From: Patescibacteria group bacterium | GTDB taxonomy: Bacteria > Patescibacteriota > Minisyncoccia > Minisyncoccales > PEYH01 | DNA: 36,207 nt | NCBI GenBank assembly: GCA_018817645.1 | Contig: JAHITK010000011.1 | Coordinates: 1-36,207, forward strand | Reading direction: 5' to 3' | In this document: positions 15,320 to 21,897 of the stretch, piece by piece | Layout: each line of letters opens with the position of its first letter | How positions within the stretch are numbered: the stretch's first letter is position 1 | The notes under the pieces: generated by a model | The model's input: only the letters and a program-made list of their open reading frames with translations | Told to the model about the DNA's origin: nothing | Databases searched by the model: none | Made by a program: the position numbers and the translations under genes

Positions 15320-15346
15320 AAAACGCGCCTAAGGCGGGTTTTATTG
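15320..15346 (+). terminator. Terminator of the PEGA protein gene
   Basis: AAAAC-G-CGCC-TAA-GGCG-G-GTTTTATT: a stem with one G-G mismatch followed by TTTTATT, about 30 nt past the stop on the plus strand. Confidence 0.55.
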
Positions 15347-15361
15347 TTGAAATTAACAGTT

Positions 15362-15397
15362 GAAAAAATAAAGCCCCGACAATGGTGTTGTCTGGGG
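15362..15397 (-). terminator. Terminator of the candidate ncRNA
   Basis: The minus strand reads CCCC-A-GACAA-CACCA-TTG TC-GGGG followed by CTTTATTTTTTC: a 9-bp stem with one bulged base and a good U-tract. Confidence 0.65.
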
Positions 15398-15636
15398 TGG
15401 AACGAAGGAGGGGCTGAAGCGACCACCAGCTCCCGAGCGACAAACAAGAGCTCGCAGAGCGATGCAGTTCGCAACAACTACCGCAGCGCCCCTCCTCGTT
15501 CCCGGCGGACCGAACCCCCTTTCGTGAGTATCTCGCTCACGACGAGGCCCTGGTACAACCTGGCGTCCGCAGAACAGAGAGGATGCCAGAATAAAATTAC
15601 TCTTAATAAGAATAACCTTATTCTGGAATCCTTCTA
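15362..15636 (-). ncRNA. Candidate structured non-coding RNA of unknown family (about 275 nt)
   Basis: This GC-rich gap between two converging genes holds a complete minus-strand transcription unit: a promoter at 15670-15643 and a terminator at 15397-15362. Strong helices in between: GGATTCCAGAATAA with TTATTCTGGCATCC at the 5' end (one mismatch); GCGGAC with GTCCGC around a TCGTGAG/CTCACGA hairpin; and a long helix GGAACGAGGAGGGGC with GCCCCTCCTTCGTTCC (one bulge) that closes a multi-hairpin domain. No frame is a convincing protein. I compared it by eye with tmRNA, SRP RNA, RNase P RNA and 6S RNA and found none of their conserved core strings. Position just after rpsI is noted; the role is unknown. 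Confidence 0.6.
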
Positions 15637-15642
15637 TTTTGT

Positions 15643-15670
15643 ATTTTAATCAAATATCAAATCTTGTCAA
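15643..15670 (-). promoter_or_regulatory. Near-consensus promoter of the candidate ncRNA
   Basis: TTGACA (15670-15665, 6 of 6) and TAAAAT (15648-15643, 5 of 6) with a 16-nt spacer. Transcription would begin near 15636. It starts 8 nt after the rpsI stop codon, so the RNA can be made independently of the ribosomal operon. Confidence 0.65.
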
Positions 15671-15677
15671 GGGGATT

Positions 15678-16214
15678 TTACCTCTTTGACCATTGCGGAC
15701 CGCGCCTGGCTCTTTTTAAGCCAAACTTCTTTCTTTCCCGCATTCTCGGGTCGCGCGTCAAAAATCCCGCTTTTTTAAGGCGCTTCCTGAAATCAGGATT
15801 AAATTTTATGAGCGCCCGGGAAAGGCCGTGCCTCACGGCCTCTGCCTGCGCATTTTTCCCTCCTCCTCTGACTTTGATGGAAATATTGAATTTATCCAAG
15901 CAGTTCATCATCTCAAGGGCTGATAAAACGGTTCTTTGCAGACCCGGGCTTGGAAAATATCCTTTAAAATCTTTACTATTAACCAAAATTTCTGCCTTGT
16001 CTTTCGCGAGAAAAAGGCGCACTCTGGCAATGGCGGTTTTTCTTCGGCCAACCGCTGGGATGTATTTTTCTCCGGCTGCTTTCTTTTTGGCCGGCGGGGC
16101 TAAAACCGCTGTCTTGCTTTCTTTTTTCGGCGCTCTCTTCTTTACCGGCGCCTTGGCGGCCGGCGCTGGTTTTTTTGCTGTCTTCTTGACTGTTGTTTCT
16201 TTTTTCTTAGGCAT
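15678..16214 (-). CDS. rpsI: 30S ribosomal protein S9 (uS9) with basic N-terminal extension
   Basis: 178 aa from ATG 16214 (MPKKKETTVKKTAKK); a longer frame would need a TTG start. The first 45 residues are Lys/Ala/Pro-rich, much like a histone-tail linker, and are extra compared with the usual 130 aa. The S9 core begins at YIPAVGRRKTAIARVRLF. The C-terminus RKFGLKRARRGPQWSKR is the tail that reaches the P-site tRNA, ending in the expected K-R. It follows rplM by 19 nt, the universal L13-S9 pair. Confidence 0.95.
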   Translation of the reverse strand: MPKKKETTVKKTAKKPAPAAKAPVKKRAPKKESKTAVLAPPAKKKAAGEKYIPAVGRRKTAIARVRLFLAKDKAEILVNSKDFKGYFPSPGLQRTVLSALEMMNCLDKFNISIKVRGGGKNAQAEAVRHGLSRALIKFNPDFRKRLKKAGFLTRDPRMRERKKFGLKRARRGPQWSKR

Positions 16215-16233
16215 AATATTTACCAGGATTGTA

Positions 16234-16584
16234 TTAAAGCTCAACTTTTAACCGCTTTATCTGCTGGGCCCTTAATTTATTTTTCGGCAGCATTCCCAGC
16301 ACCGCCCTTTTCATTACTTGAACCGGGTCTTCCGCGTAGACCTTAGATAAAGGAATCTCTTTCAATCCGCTCGGATAACCGGAGTACCGGTAATAATCCT
16401 TTTTCTCTAATTTCTTGCCGGTGAACTTCACCTTTCCAAAATTAGTGATGACGACAAAATCGCCAATATCTTTATTAGGGGCAAAATCTTCCTTATTCTT
16501 CCCGCGCAGAAGAGCGATTGCCTCGCTCGCCACTCTCCCTAAGGATTTTCCAGCCGCATCAATTGTATGTGTCTGCCTTTCCAT
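16234..16584 (-). CDS. rplM: 50S ribosomal protein L13 (uL13)
   Basis: 116 aa from ATG 16584 (MERQTHTIDAAGKSLGRVAS). Family marks: IDAAGKSLGRVASEAIALLRGKN at the start and the YYRYSGYPSGLKEIPLSKV region. MKRAVLGMLPKNKLRAQQIKRLKV is the conserved end. It is about 25 residues shorter than the E. coli protein, mainly at the C-terminus, as usual in reduced genomes. The gap to rplQ is 117 nt. Confidence 0.95.
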   Translation of the reverse strand: MERQTHTIDAAGKSLGRVASEAIALLRGKNKEDFAPNKDIGDFVVITNFGKVKFTGKKLEKKDYYRYSGYPSGLKEIPLSKVYAEDPVQVMKRAVLGMLPKNKLRAQQIKRLKVEL

Positions 16585-16701
16585 AAAATGAATAAGCAAT
16601 TAAACAAACGCTTCGCTTAAACCATTTAACAATTAAACAACTAACTATTATCAATTCCCGACGTGGGCCTGCCCGCCTTTGGGGGGATAATTGCCGATTA
16701 C
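16585..16701. repeat. Repeat-containing gap between rplQ and rplM
   Basis: It holds AAACAAACGCTTCGCTTAA (16602-16620), which also occurs exactly at 1799-1817 upstream of tRNA-fMet. TTTAACAATT tracts follow, and then a small GCCCGCC hairpin-like stretch near 16670. No gene is seen. Confidence 0.5.
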
Positions 16702-17094
16702 TTATTTATTTTTCCGTTTTGCGTTTTGTGTTTTTAATTTTGCGCTTTCTGTCAGTTCTATTATCGCCATTTTTGCGCCATCGCTTCCTCTTGGTCCGGT
16801 CTTAATAATCCTTGTATAACCCCCTGGCTGATTTTTGTAAAGAGGCGCTATTTCATCCATCAATTTCTTCACTATTTGCGGGGCGAATAATTTTGCCAAA
16901 TCCCTTCTCGCTGCCAAATCTCTTTTTATGGCTTTGGTTATTTTTTTCTCAATGAAAGAGGACAGTTCTTTTGCCTTTGCTTCGGTTGTTTCAATTTTCC
17001 CTTTCAAAATCAAAGACGAAGCCAGCGCCTTCAAAAGCGCCTTTCTTGGACCGGCCTTCCTATGGAATTTTCTGCCTCGGATTCTTTTCTGCAT
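16702..17094 (-). CDS. rplQ: 50S ribosomal protein L17 (bL17)
   Basis: 130 aa. The N-terminus MQKRIRGRKFHRKAGPRKALLKALASSLI matches the R-x-L-x-R-x-x-x-HR-x-A-x-L-x-N-L signature in a slightly changed form, and the end GGYTRIIKTGPRGSDGAKMAIIELTE is the classic L17 C-terminal block. It follows rpoA by 5 nt, the usual alpha-operon order. Confidence 0.94.
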   Translation of the reverse strand: MQKRIRGRKFHRKAGPRKALLKALASSLILKGKIETTEAKAKELSSFIEKKITKAIKRDLAARRDLAKLFAPQIVKKLMDEIAPLYKNQPGGYTRIIKTGPRGSDGAKMAIIELTESAKLKTQNAKRKNK

Positions 17095-17099
17095 ATATT

Positions 17100-18050
17100 T
17101 TACTGCTTCATTTCTATTCCTAATTTCTTAAAGGCCTTCTTGATTTCCCGCAGTCCCTTGGGACCAAGGCCTTCTATCTTTAAAATGTCTTCTTCTTTTT
17201 TACGCGCTAAACCGGAAATGCTTTTAATATGCGCATTGGCTAAGGCATCGATGGTGCGGGCCGAAAGCTTCAATTTTTCAAAACCCTTGGCTTCTTCAAT
17301 TTCTCTGCCCTTCTTGCTTTCGCTCTTTGCGGCCGGCTTTTTTGCCGCTGGTTTCTCTTTTATAAAATTGCTTTTCTCGTTAAAAATCAAAGTAAAATGG
17401 CTGATTAAAATCTCGGTCGCTTTCATCAGGGCCTCTTCCGGGCTTATCGTCCCGTCGGTTTCTATCTCCAAGCTCAAACGCTCAAAATCAGTTCTGTCTC
17501 CCACCCTCATATTATCAACTTTGTAGCTCACTCTTTGAATCGGAGTATAAATAGCATCCAAGCTTATCTGCCCTATTTCTAATTTTTCTTTGTCCCGAAG
17601 CTCCCTTGGCTCATAACCAATCCCCTTCTGAACCAGAATATCCATCTCCAAAACGGCTTTCTTGTCTGTAAGGGTGGCAATATGCAAATCCTTATTAATC
17701 AATTCCAATTGGGACGGCAGTTTTAAATCCTTGCCAAGAACCTCTTTCTCGCCCTGTAATTTCAAGGTTGCCTGTTGGGGCTCATCGGAAAAAAGCTGAA
17801 AGCGCAGCTTCTTTAAATTAAGGCAAATCGTGATAACATCTTCCAAAACCCCCGGCAGGGTCATAAATTCATGCTGAGCTCCCTTGATTTTTACCTGGGT
17901 GACTGCTGCGCCTTCCAAAGAAGACAATAAAACCCGGCGCAAAGCATTGCCTATGGTAATGCCGTATCCGGGATATAATCCTTCGATTATAAAGACGGCG
18001 CGGTTATTGTCTTTTTCAGAAATGATTGGGGCCTTGAGTAAAGAAATCAT
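17100..18050 (-). CDS. rpoA: RNA polymerase alpha subunit
   Basis: 316 aa, normal length. The N-terminal dimerisation domain contains the family motif GYGITIGNALRRVLLSSLEGAAVTQVKI and the VLEDVITICLNLKKL block. A charged Ala/Lys linker (about 230-255) leads to the alpha-CTD with paired helix-hairpin-helix motifs (SISGLARKKEEDILKIEGLGPKGLREIKKAF). It binds UP elements and activators at promoters. It lies between rpsD and rplQ as in most bacteria. The weak GAGGG upstream of ATG 18050 is one of the few SD-like strings in this operon. Confidence 0.97.
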   Translation of the reverse strand: MISLLKAPIISEKDNNRAVFIIEGLYPGYGITIGNALRRVLLSSLEGAAVTQVKIKGAQHEFMTLPGVLEDVITICLNLKKLRFQLFSDEPQQATLKLQGEKEVLGKDLKLPSQLELINKDLHIATLTDKKAVLEMDILVQKGIGYEPRELRDKEKLEIGQISLDAIYTPIQRVSYKVDNMRVGDRTDFERLSLEIETDGTISPEEALMKATEILISHFTLIFNEKSNFIKEKPAAKKPAAKSESKKGREIEEAKGFEKLKLSARTIDALANAHIKSISGLARKKEEDILKIEGLGPKGLREIKKAFKKLGIEMKQ

Positions 18051-18111
18051 ATTTATCTGCCCTCGGCTCCCCGCCCTGGGCGGGTTCGCTGGGGCTTAAT
18101 GAGAGATTAAA

Positions 18112-18753
18112 TTATCTTGAATAAAATTCAAATATTGAAGATATTTCCGCTGGCGGAGCGACTTCTTCAAGATTAGGCACTCCGATGAATTCGCCTTCCA
18201 TTTTTTCTTTATCCAATTTAAGCCAGCTCGGGGTCTGATATTTCTTAAGATTTGCCGGCAATTTTTCAAATACCGGCTTCTTTAAAGAATTGGGTCTGAT
18301 ACTTATCTTGTCCCCTTTCCTTAAAGAGAAGCTGGGAATATCAACCGGCTTCCCATTGACCAAAAAATGCCCATGGCTGACTAATTGTCTCGCTTGAGCC
18401 CGGTTTGGGGCAAGACCTAAGCGAAAAACAGTATTATCCAATCGGCTTTCCAGCTCTTTTACTAAAAGCTCGGCCGGATTCGCCGCTCCCTTAGCTCTAT
18501 GCGCCTTTTCCAGGACCTCTTTAACATACTTGCTAAACTGCCTTTCTCTAAGGCCATACCATCCTTTTAATTTCTGTTTTTCTTTCAATTCTTTCCCGTA
18601 TTCTGACAGCGCCCGGCCCCTTCTCTTTCCGGTATTGCCGGGAGGGTACGCTTTCTTAATCATCGGGCATTTAGGCGAAAAACATTTCTCTCCTTTAAGA
18701 AATAGTTTTCGGCCAGTCCGGCGGCAAATTTTACATTTTGCGTCTTGCGCCAT
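18112..18753 (-). CDS. rpsD: 30S ribosomal protein S4 (uS4), zinc-type
   Basis: 213 aa. It is a primary 16S-binding protein. The four Cys for zinc are present near the N-terminus: CKICRRTGRKLF and CFSPKCPMI. The S4 RNA-binding domain is seen at LDNTVFRLGLAPNRAQARQLVSHGHFLVNGKPVDIPS. The C-terminus has a divergent tail after SWLKLDKEKMEGEFIGVPN. The rpsM-rpsK-rpsD-rpoA-rplQ order is standard. S4 often represses its own operon; no such leader is proved here. Confidence 0.96.
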   Translation of the reverse strand: MAQDAKCKICRRTGRKLFLKGEKCFSPKCPMIKKAYPPGNTGKRRGRALSEYGKELKEKQKLKGWYGLRERQFSKYVKEVLEKAHRAKGAANPAELLVKELESRLDNTVFRLGLAPNRAQARQLVSHGHFLVNGKPVDIPSFSLRKGDKISIRPNSLKKPVFEKLPANLKKYQTPSWLKLDKEKMEGEFIGVPNLEEVAPPAEISSIFEFYSR

Positions 18754-18781
18754 AATTAAAAATTATAAATTATAAATTAAC

Positions 18782-19240
18782 TTATACTTTTCTTGCTTTG
18801 GGAGGTCGGCAGCCATTATGCGGAATCGCGGTCTGGTCTTCAATTGAAACAATATTAACCCCATGCGCCGCCAATGCCCTGATCGCTGATTCGCGGCCGC
18901 TCCCAATGCCCTTAACCCTTACCTGAATTTTGTCTAATTTAAATTTCTGAATATTCTGAGCCATCAATTCCGCTACCCGATTGGCGGCATAAGGGGTTCC
19001 CTTTTTCGTGCCCTTAAAACCGATTTTGCCGGCGCTAATCCAGCATAAAACGCTGCCCCGCTCGTCAGTAAGGGTTAAAATAGTATTGTTATAGGAAGAA
19101 GAAATGTAAAGAAATCCGTCTTGAATACCAGCTTTGCCCGGCTCCGGACCGGCCGCTCCTTTTTGCATTTTGCTTTCGATGTCCTCGCGCTCTTTAAGCA
19201 GTTCTTCCGTGCTCTTTTTAATGATTTTTTTCTTTCCCAT
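18782..19240 (-). CDS. rpsK: 30S ribosomal protein S11 (uS11)
   Basis: 152 aa, about 22 residues longer than usual at the N-terminus (MGKKKIIKKSTEELLKERED), a charged extension. The core is clear: GFLYISSSYNNTILTLTDERGSVLCWISAGKIGFKGTKKGTPYAANRVAEL, and the end IEDQTAIPHNGCRPPKARKV is the family signature. The 220-nt gap before it is long for this operon and holds a palindromic element. Confidence 0.95.
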   Translation of the reverse strand: MGKKKIIKKSTEELLKEREDIESKMQKGAAGPEPGKAGIQDGFLYISSSYNNTILTLTDERGSVLCWISAGKIGFKGTKKGTPYAANRVAELMAQNIQKFKLDKIQVRVKGIGSGRESAIRALAAHGVNIVSIEDQTAIPHNGCRPPKARKV

Positions 19241-19460
19241 GTGTCAATGCTGCCCAAGAGGGCAAATGAATGATAATGAGTGCGGCTCCGATTGGCTGCA
19301 GGATTGAACACCCCGCCCCTTCTATATCTCGAAGATTATCGCGCATCTATCTTTATTAAAAATATTGTTGATACTGGAGATGCCCGAGACCTAGAAGGGG
19401 CGGGGTAAAAATCCAGTAAGCTTAAGCTTCGCTAAAACTTGCTTTCGCTAACTGGCTCTT
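19241..19460 (-). other. Structured intergenic region between rpsM and rpsK
   Basis: 220 nt where bacteria usually have a few bases. It has the palindromic element at 19311-19405. Flanking it is sequence with weaker pairing (GGGCA/TGCCC at 19252-19262). No ORF is convincing. As it is transcribed with the operon it could be a processing site, an attenuator or simply an inserted element. Confidence 0.4.
19311..19405. repeat. GC-clamped palindromic element, copy 3
   Basis: CCCCGCCCCTTCTA (19311-19324) is the exact reverse complement of TAGAAGGGGCGGGG (19392-19405). Inner TCTCG/CGAGA and GCATCT/AGATGC pairs extend the hairpin. The arms and the length of 95 nt match the two copies inside the tRNA-fMet intron. 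Confidence 0.6.
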
Positions 19461-19850
19461 TTATTTCGGTGCCGGCGCGGCTTTCCTGCCGGAACCAACC
19501 GTCTTCCTTACGTTGCCCCTTACGGTCCTTGAATTTACTCTGGTGGTCTGTCCTCTTACCGGTAAATTCTTCTTGTGCCGATGGCCTCTCCAAGAATTAA
19601 TGTCTTTCAGGCGCTTGATTGCCATCATCTGAATCTTCCTGGCATCGCCTTCCACTTTACATCCGGCATTAATCGCGTCTTGGATAAACCGAACCTCATC
19701 ATTATTTAATTCTTCCGCTTTTTTATTTAAATCAATCTTCAGTCCCTGCAAAATCTTTTTACTTGAAGAGCGGCCCATGCCGTAGATATAGGTCAATGCT
19801 ACTTCTATTCTTTTTTTAGGGGGTAAATTTACCCCGGATATTCTTGCCAT
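19461..19850 (-). CDS. rpsM: 30S ribosomal protein S13 (uS13)
   Basis: 129 aa, usual size. ARISGVNLPPKKRIEVALTYIYGMGRSSSKKIL is the canonical N-terminal H2TH region. GHRHKKNLPVRGQTTRVNSRTVRG holds the basic C-terminal tail that contacts tRNA in the P site. It follows rpmJ by 133 nt of AT-rich repeat. Confidence 0.96.
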   Translation of the reverse strand: MARISGVNLPPKKRIEVALTYIYGMGRSSSKKILQGLKIDLNKKAEELNNDEVRFIQDAINAGCKVEGDARKIQMMAIKRLKDINSWRGHRHKKNLPVRGQTTRVNSRTVRGNVRKTVGSGRKAAPAPK

Positions 19851-19854
19851 CTCA

Positions 19855-19980
19855 TTAAATTAAAAGTTAAAAGTTAAAAGTTATAATTAAAAATCTAAAA
19901 TCCAAATTAAAGAATATATTATTTTGGGATTTGGAAATTCATTGTAAATTGTAAATTGAAAATTGAAAATTGAAAATTGA
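19855..19980. repeat. AT-rich repeat gap between rpmJ and rpsM
   Basis: Made of AAAAGTTAAAAGTT units and then four copies of a 7-8 nt AATTGAAA unit. The segment looks like the AT-rich gaps near 7.8 kb and 31.6 kb. No gene is seen. Confidence 0.45.
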
Positions 19981-19983
19981 AAA

Positions 19984-20100
19984 TTACTTGCCTTGTCTTT
20001 GTTTGTGTTTCGGGTTTGGACAAATAACATAAACCTGTCCTTTTCGACGAACAATCTTACATTTATTACAAATTTTTTTGACTGAGGCCCGAACCTTCAT
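19984..20100 (-). CDS. rpmJ: 50S ribosomal protein L36 (bL36)
   Basis: 38 aa, too short for most ORF scans. Translation: [20 protein letters not shown], followed by [18 protein letters not shown]. The Cys-x-x-Cys pair (CNKC) together with a later Cys and His (CPNPKH) is the zinc-binding form of L36. It lies between infA and rpsM as in nearly all bacteria. ATG at 20100, TAA at 19986-19984. Confidence 0.95.
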   Translation of the reverse strand: MKVRASVKKICNKCKIVRRKGQVYVICPNPKHKQRQGK

Positions 20101-20160
20101 ATGTTAAAATGTGTTAATGAGCAAGCCCGATTACAGGCTTGCGAATATTACAAACTTTTA

Positions 20161-20183
20161 CGCCCCGCCCGGCGGGCGGGGCG
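20161..20183. repeat. Short GC palindrome with CCCCGCCC arms (infA-rpmJ gap)
   Basis: CGCCCCGCCC-GGC-GGGCGGGGCG. The arms match those of the 95-105 nt palindromic elements but without the AT-rich interior. A weak variant with CCCCGCC/GGCGGGG arms is also found at 31534-31564. Confidence 0.5.
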
Positions 20184-20201
20184 CAAGAAACTTTATTATT
20201 C

Positions 20202-20423
20202 TTACTTCTTCCTATAAACTATCCGGCCCCGATCATCGTCCAATGAAGCCAACTCAACCACCACATTGTCTCCCGGCAAAATCTTTATCCTATGAATTCT
20301 TAATCGGCCAGCCAAATGGGCAAGCACTTCTTTGCCGCCCTCAAGCTTTACCCTGAAAGTAGTGCTTGGCAGAGCTTCTTCAACCACTCCCTCTATTCGG
20401 TGTGTTTGTTTCTTTTCGCTCAT
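20202..20423 (-). CDS. infA: Translation initiation factor IF-1
   Basis: 73 aa, the exact family size. It is a single S1-like OB fold that binds the ribosomal A site during initiation. HRIEGVVEEALPSTTFRVKLEGGKEVLAHLAGRLRIHRIKILPGDNV matches the family nearly throughout; the end VELASLDDDRGRIVYRKK is also typical (usually YDLTKGRIVYR). It heads the alpha block and is placed after the inserted metabolic genes, not directly after map. Confidence 0.95.
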   Translation of the reverse strand: MSEKKQTHRIEGVVEEALPSTTFRVKLEGGKEVLAHLAGRLRIHRIKILPGDNVVVELASLDDDRGRIVYRKK

Positions 20424-20475
20424 TTCAAAATAGTGATAAATAGCATAACATTATTTAAAAAACAGGTCAATAGAT

Positions 20476-21825
20476 TTACTTAAAAATTACGGATATCTCT
20501 ACCTGATTCGCGTTTAAATTTAAAGAGGCCTTGCGCGCCCAGAAGGGATTAAAGATTACTTTCGGCTGCTTAACTAATTCCGGGCAAATTCCCATTGTAT
20601 AACGGGCAATCTCGCTCCGGTTCCGGCCCTTGACTATTTCTCTTAGCGATTCTTCGTCTATGATGGAATAAATCTGGGCGGAAACTTTTAATTTGGCCTC
20701 AAGCCCGGTCAGGATGCCTCCGGATTCTGAAAGAAAAACAGGGTCAAGGGATTTGTCAACAAGCTCTTTATTGCCGGGCATATTGGCGCTAAGATACGCT
20801 CTCCCGAATTCCAATAAATTGTCTTTCTTTGCCATAAGGGCCTTCGCTTTCACCGCAATATGATAGACAAATTTATCAATCTCCTGCCCTTCTTGAACAT
20901 TGAGCGGATTTCCTTCAATCAATTCAAGCTCTATGCTGTCGCCAAGAATTTTATAGTCATCCCCCGCTTCTTTTTGCAAAATTGATTCTATTTCCCGGCG
21001 GGCAACAGCTAAAAGCTCTTTTTGGGCATTATCTAAAGATTCCTTTGTGACTTTAAAAATTGTTTCTTTTCTCCCTCCTTCCATCTTAGAAAATGATTTC
21101 CCGTAAATGTCATAATACAATTGGGGCGGAGAAAAATTTCTTAATCCCGGCACCGAAAAAACGCAGGGCTCAATGTTGTAGTCCTCGCCCGCCTCGCTGG
21201 CAATTACCGGAATATCCACATAACCGCCCATCGGAACGACTATTTTTGTTTCCGCGTGGAATTGGCGGGTCGGTTCGCTGGAAGACAAAAATCTGGTGTT
21301 TTCAACCAAACTGATATTTCGGATATGTTTGTTATACACTCTTATAATCCCTCGCGCTTTTTCTTCCACTGACACAGGGTTGGCGGGAAATTCCTTGTTA
21401 AATTCCTTTTCTATCTCTATTAACTCAACCGGAATAACGGTTTGGGATAACTCCGCAGGAAGCATAAATTCGCTCGTGGAAGTAGCTAAAGCAACGGACG
21501 CTTCTAAAGAAAATAATTCCGCGGCCGGGGCAAGTTCAATTGTTATCGCGCTGGCGCTGGAAAAAAACCAATAAACGCCAACACCGATTAAAACCAGAAT
21601 AAGAAATGCCGCGATTCTCCTTCCTAAGGGTTTTTTCGCTTTGGGGAAATTCTCCCCTTTAACTTTAGTAGTTTCTTTTCTTTCTGTTTCGGCGATAACA
21701 ACCCCCTTCTTTGATTCCATCTCCGCCTTCTCCTCTTTCTCCTCTTTAACGGAGATAACCCTTTCGGGAATGAATCTTTGGGGCTGTTTTTGCGGCGGAA
21801 TAATATCGTAAATTTTCTTTTTCAT
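20476..21825 (-). CDS. Membrane-anchored baseplate-J-like extracytoplasmic protein
   Basis: 449 aa. The first 70 residues are a charged cytoplasmic tail, followed by one membrane helix at about 72-90 (IAAFLILVLIGVGVYWFF). The outside part contains KARGIIRVYNKH, LVENTRFLSSSEPTRQFHAE, VVPMGGYVDIPVIASEAGEDYNI and FSVPGLRNFSPP, then a GG motif. This pattern resembles proteins often named baseplate J-like in Patescibacteria. Its role, perhaps in a surface structure, is not known. No other phage or tailocin genes occur in the window. It lies 72 nt downstream of alaS and 52 nt upstream of infA. Confidence 0.6.
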   Translation of the reverse strand: MKKKIYDIIPPQKQPQRFIPERVISVKEEKEEKAEMESKKGVVIAETERKETTKVKGENFPKAKKPLGRRIAAFLILVLIGVGVYWFFSSASAITIELAPAAELFSLEASVALATSTSEFMLPAELSQTVIPVELIEIEKEFNKEFPANPVSVEEKARGIIRVYNKHIRNISLVENTRFLSSSEPTRQFHAETKIVVPMGGYVDIPVIASEAGEDYNIEPCVFSVPGLRNFSPPQLYYDIYGKSFSKMEGGRKETIFKVTKESLDNAQKELLAVARREIESILQKEAGDDYKILGDSIELELIEGNPLNVQEGQEIDKFVYHIAVKAKALMAKKDNLLEFGRAYLSANMPGNKELVDKSLDPVFLSESGGILTGLEAKLKVSAQIYSIIDEESLREIVKGRNRSEIARYTMGICPELVKQPKVIFNPFWARKASLNLNANQVEISVIFK

Positions 21826-21897
21826 TATCTTAATTTAAGATTATATGATTATTCCTTAGCGAATCAAGGTTCTGCCGAGCGTTAGCGAGGCGGGTTC

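Noticed and set aside
15362-15636. tmRNA, RNase P RNA, SRP RNA or 6S RNA
   Set aside because: The expected conserved strings (for example GAGGAAAGTCC for RNase P, GGTTCGAATCC at the 3' end for tmRNA, the GGAA/AGCAG loop region of SRP) were not seen. A strongly divergent form cannot be excluded.
20476-21825. Evidence for a phage tail or injection system
   Set aside because: Only one gene has baseplate-J-like resemblance and there are no sheath, tube or spike genes; in this phylum such proteins occur alone.
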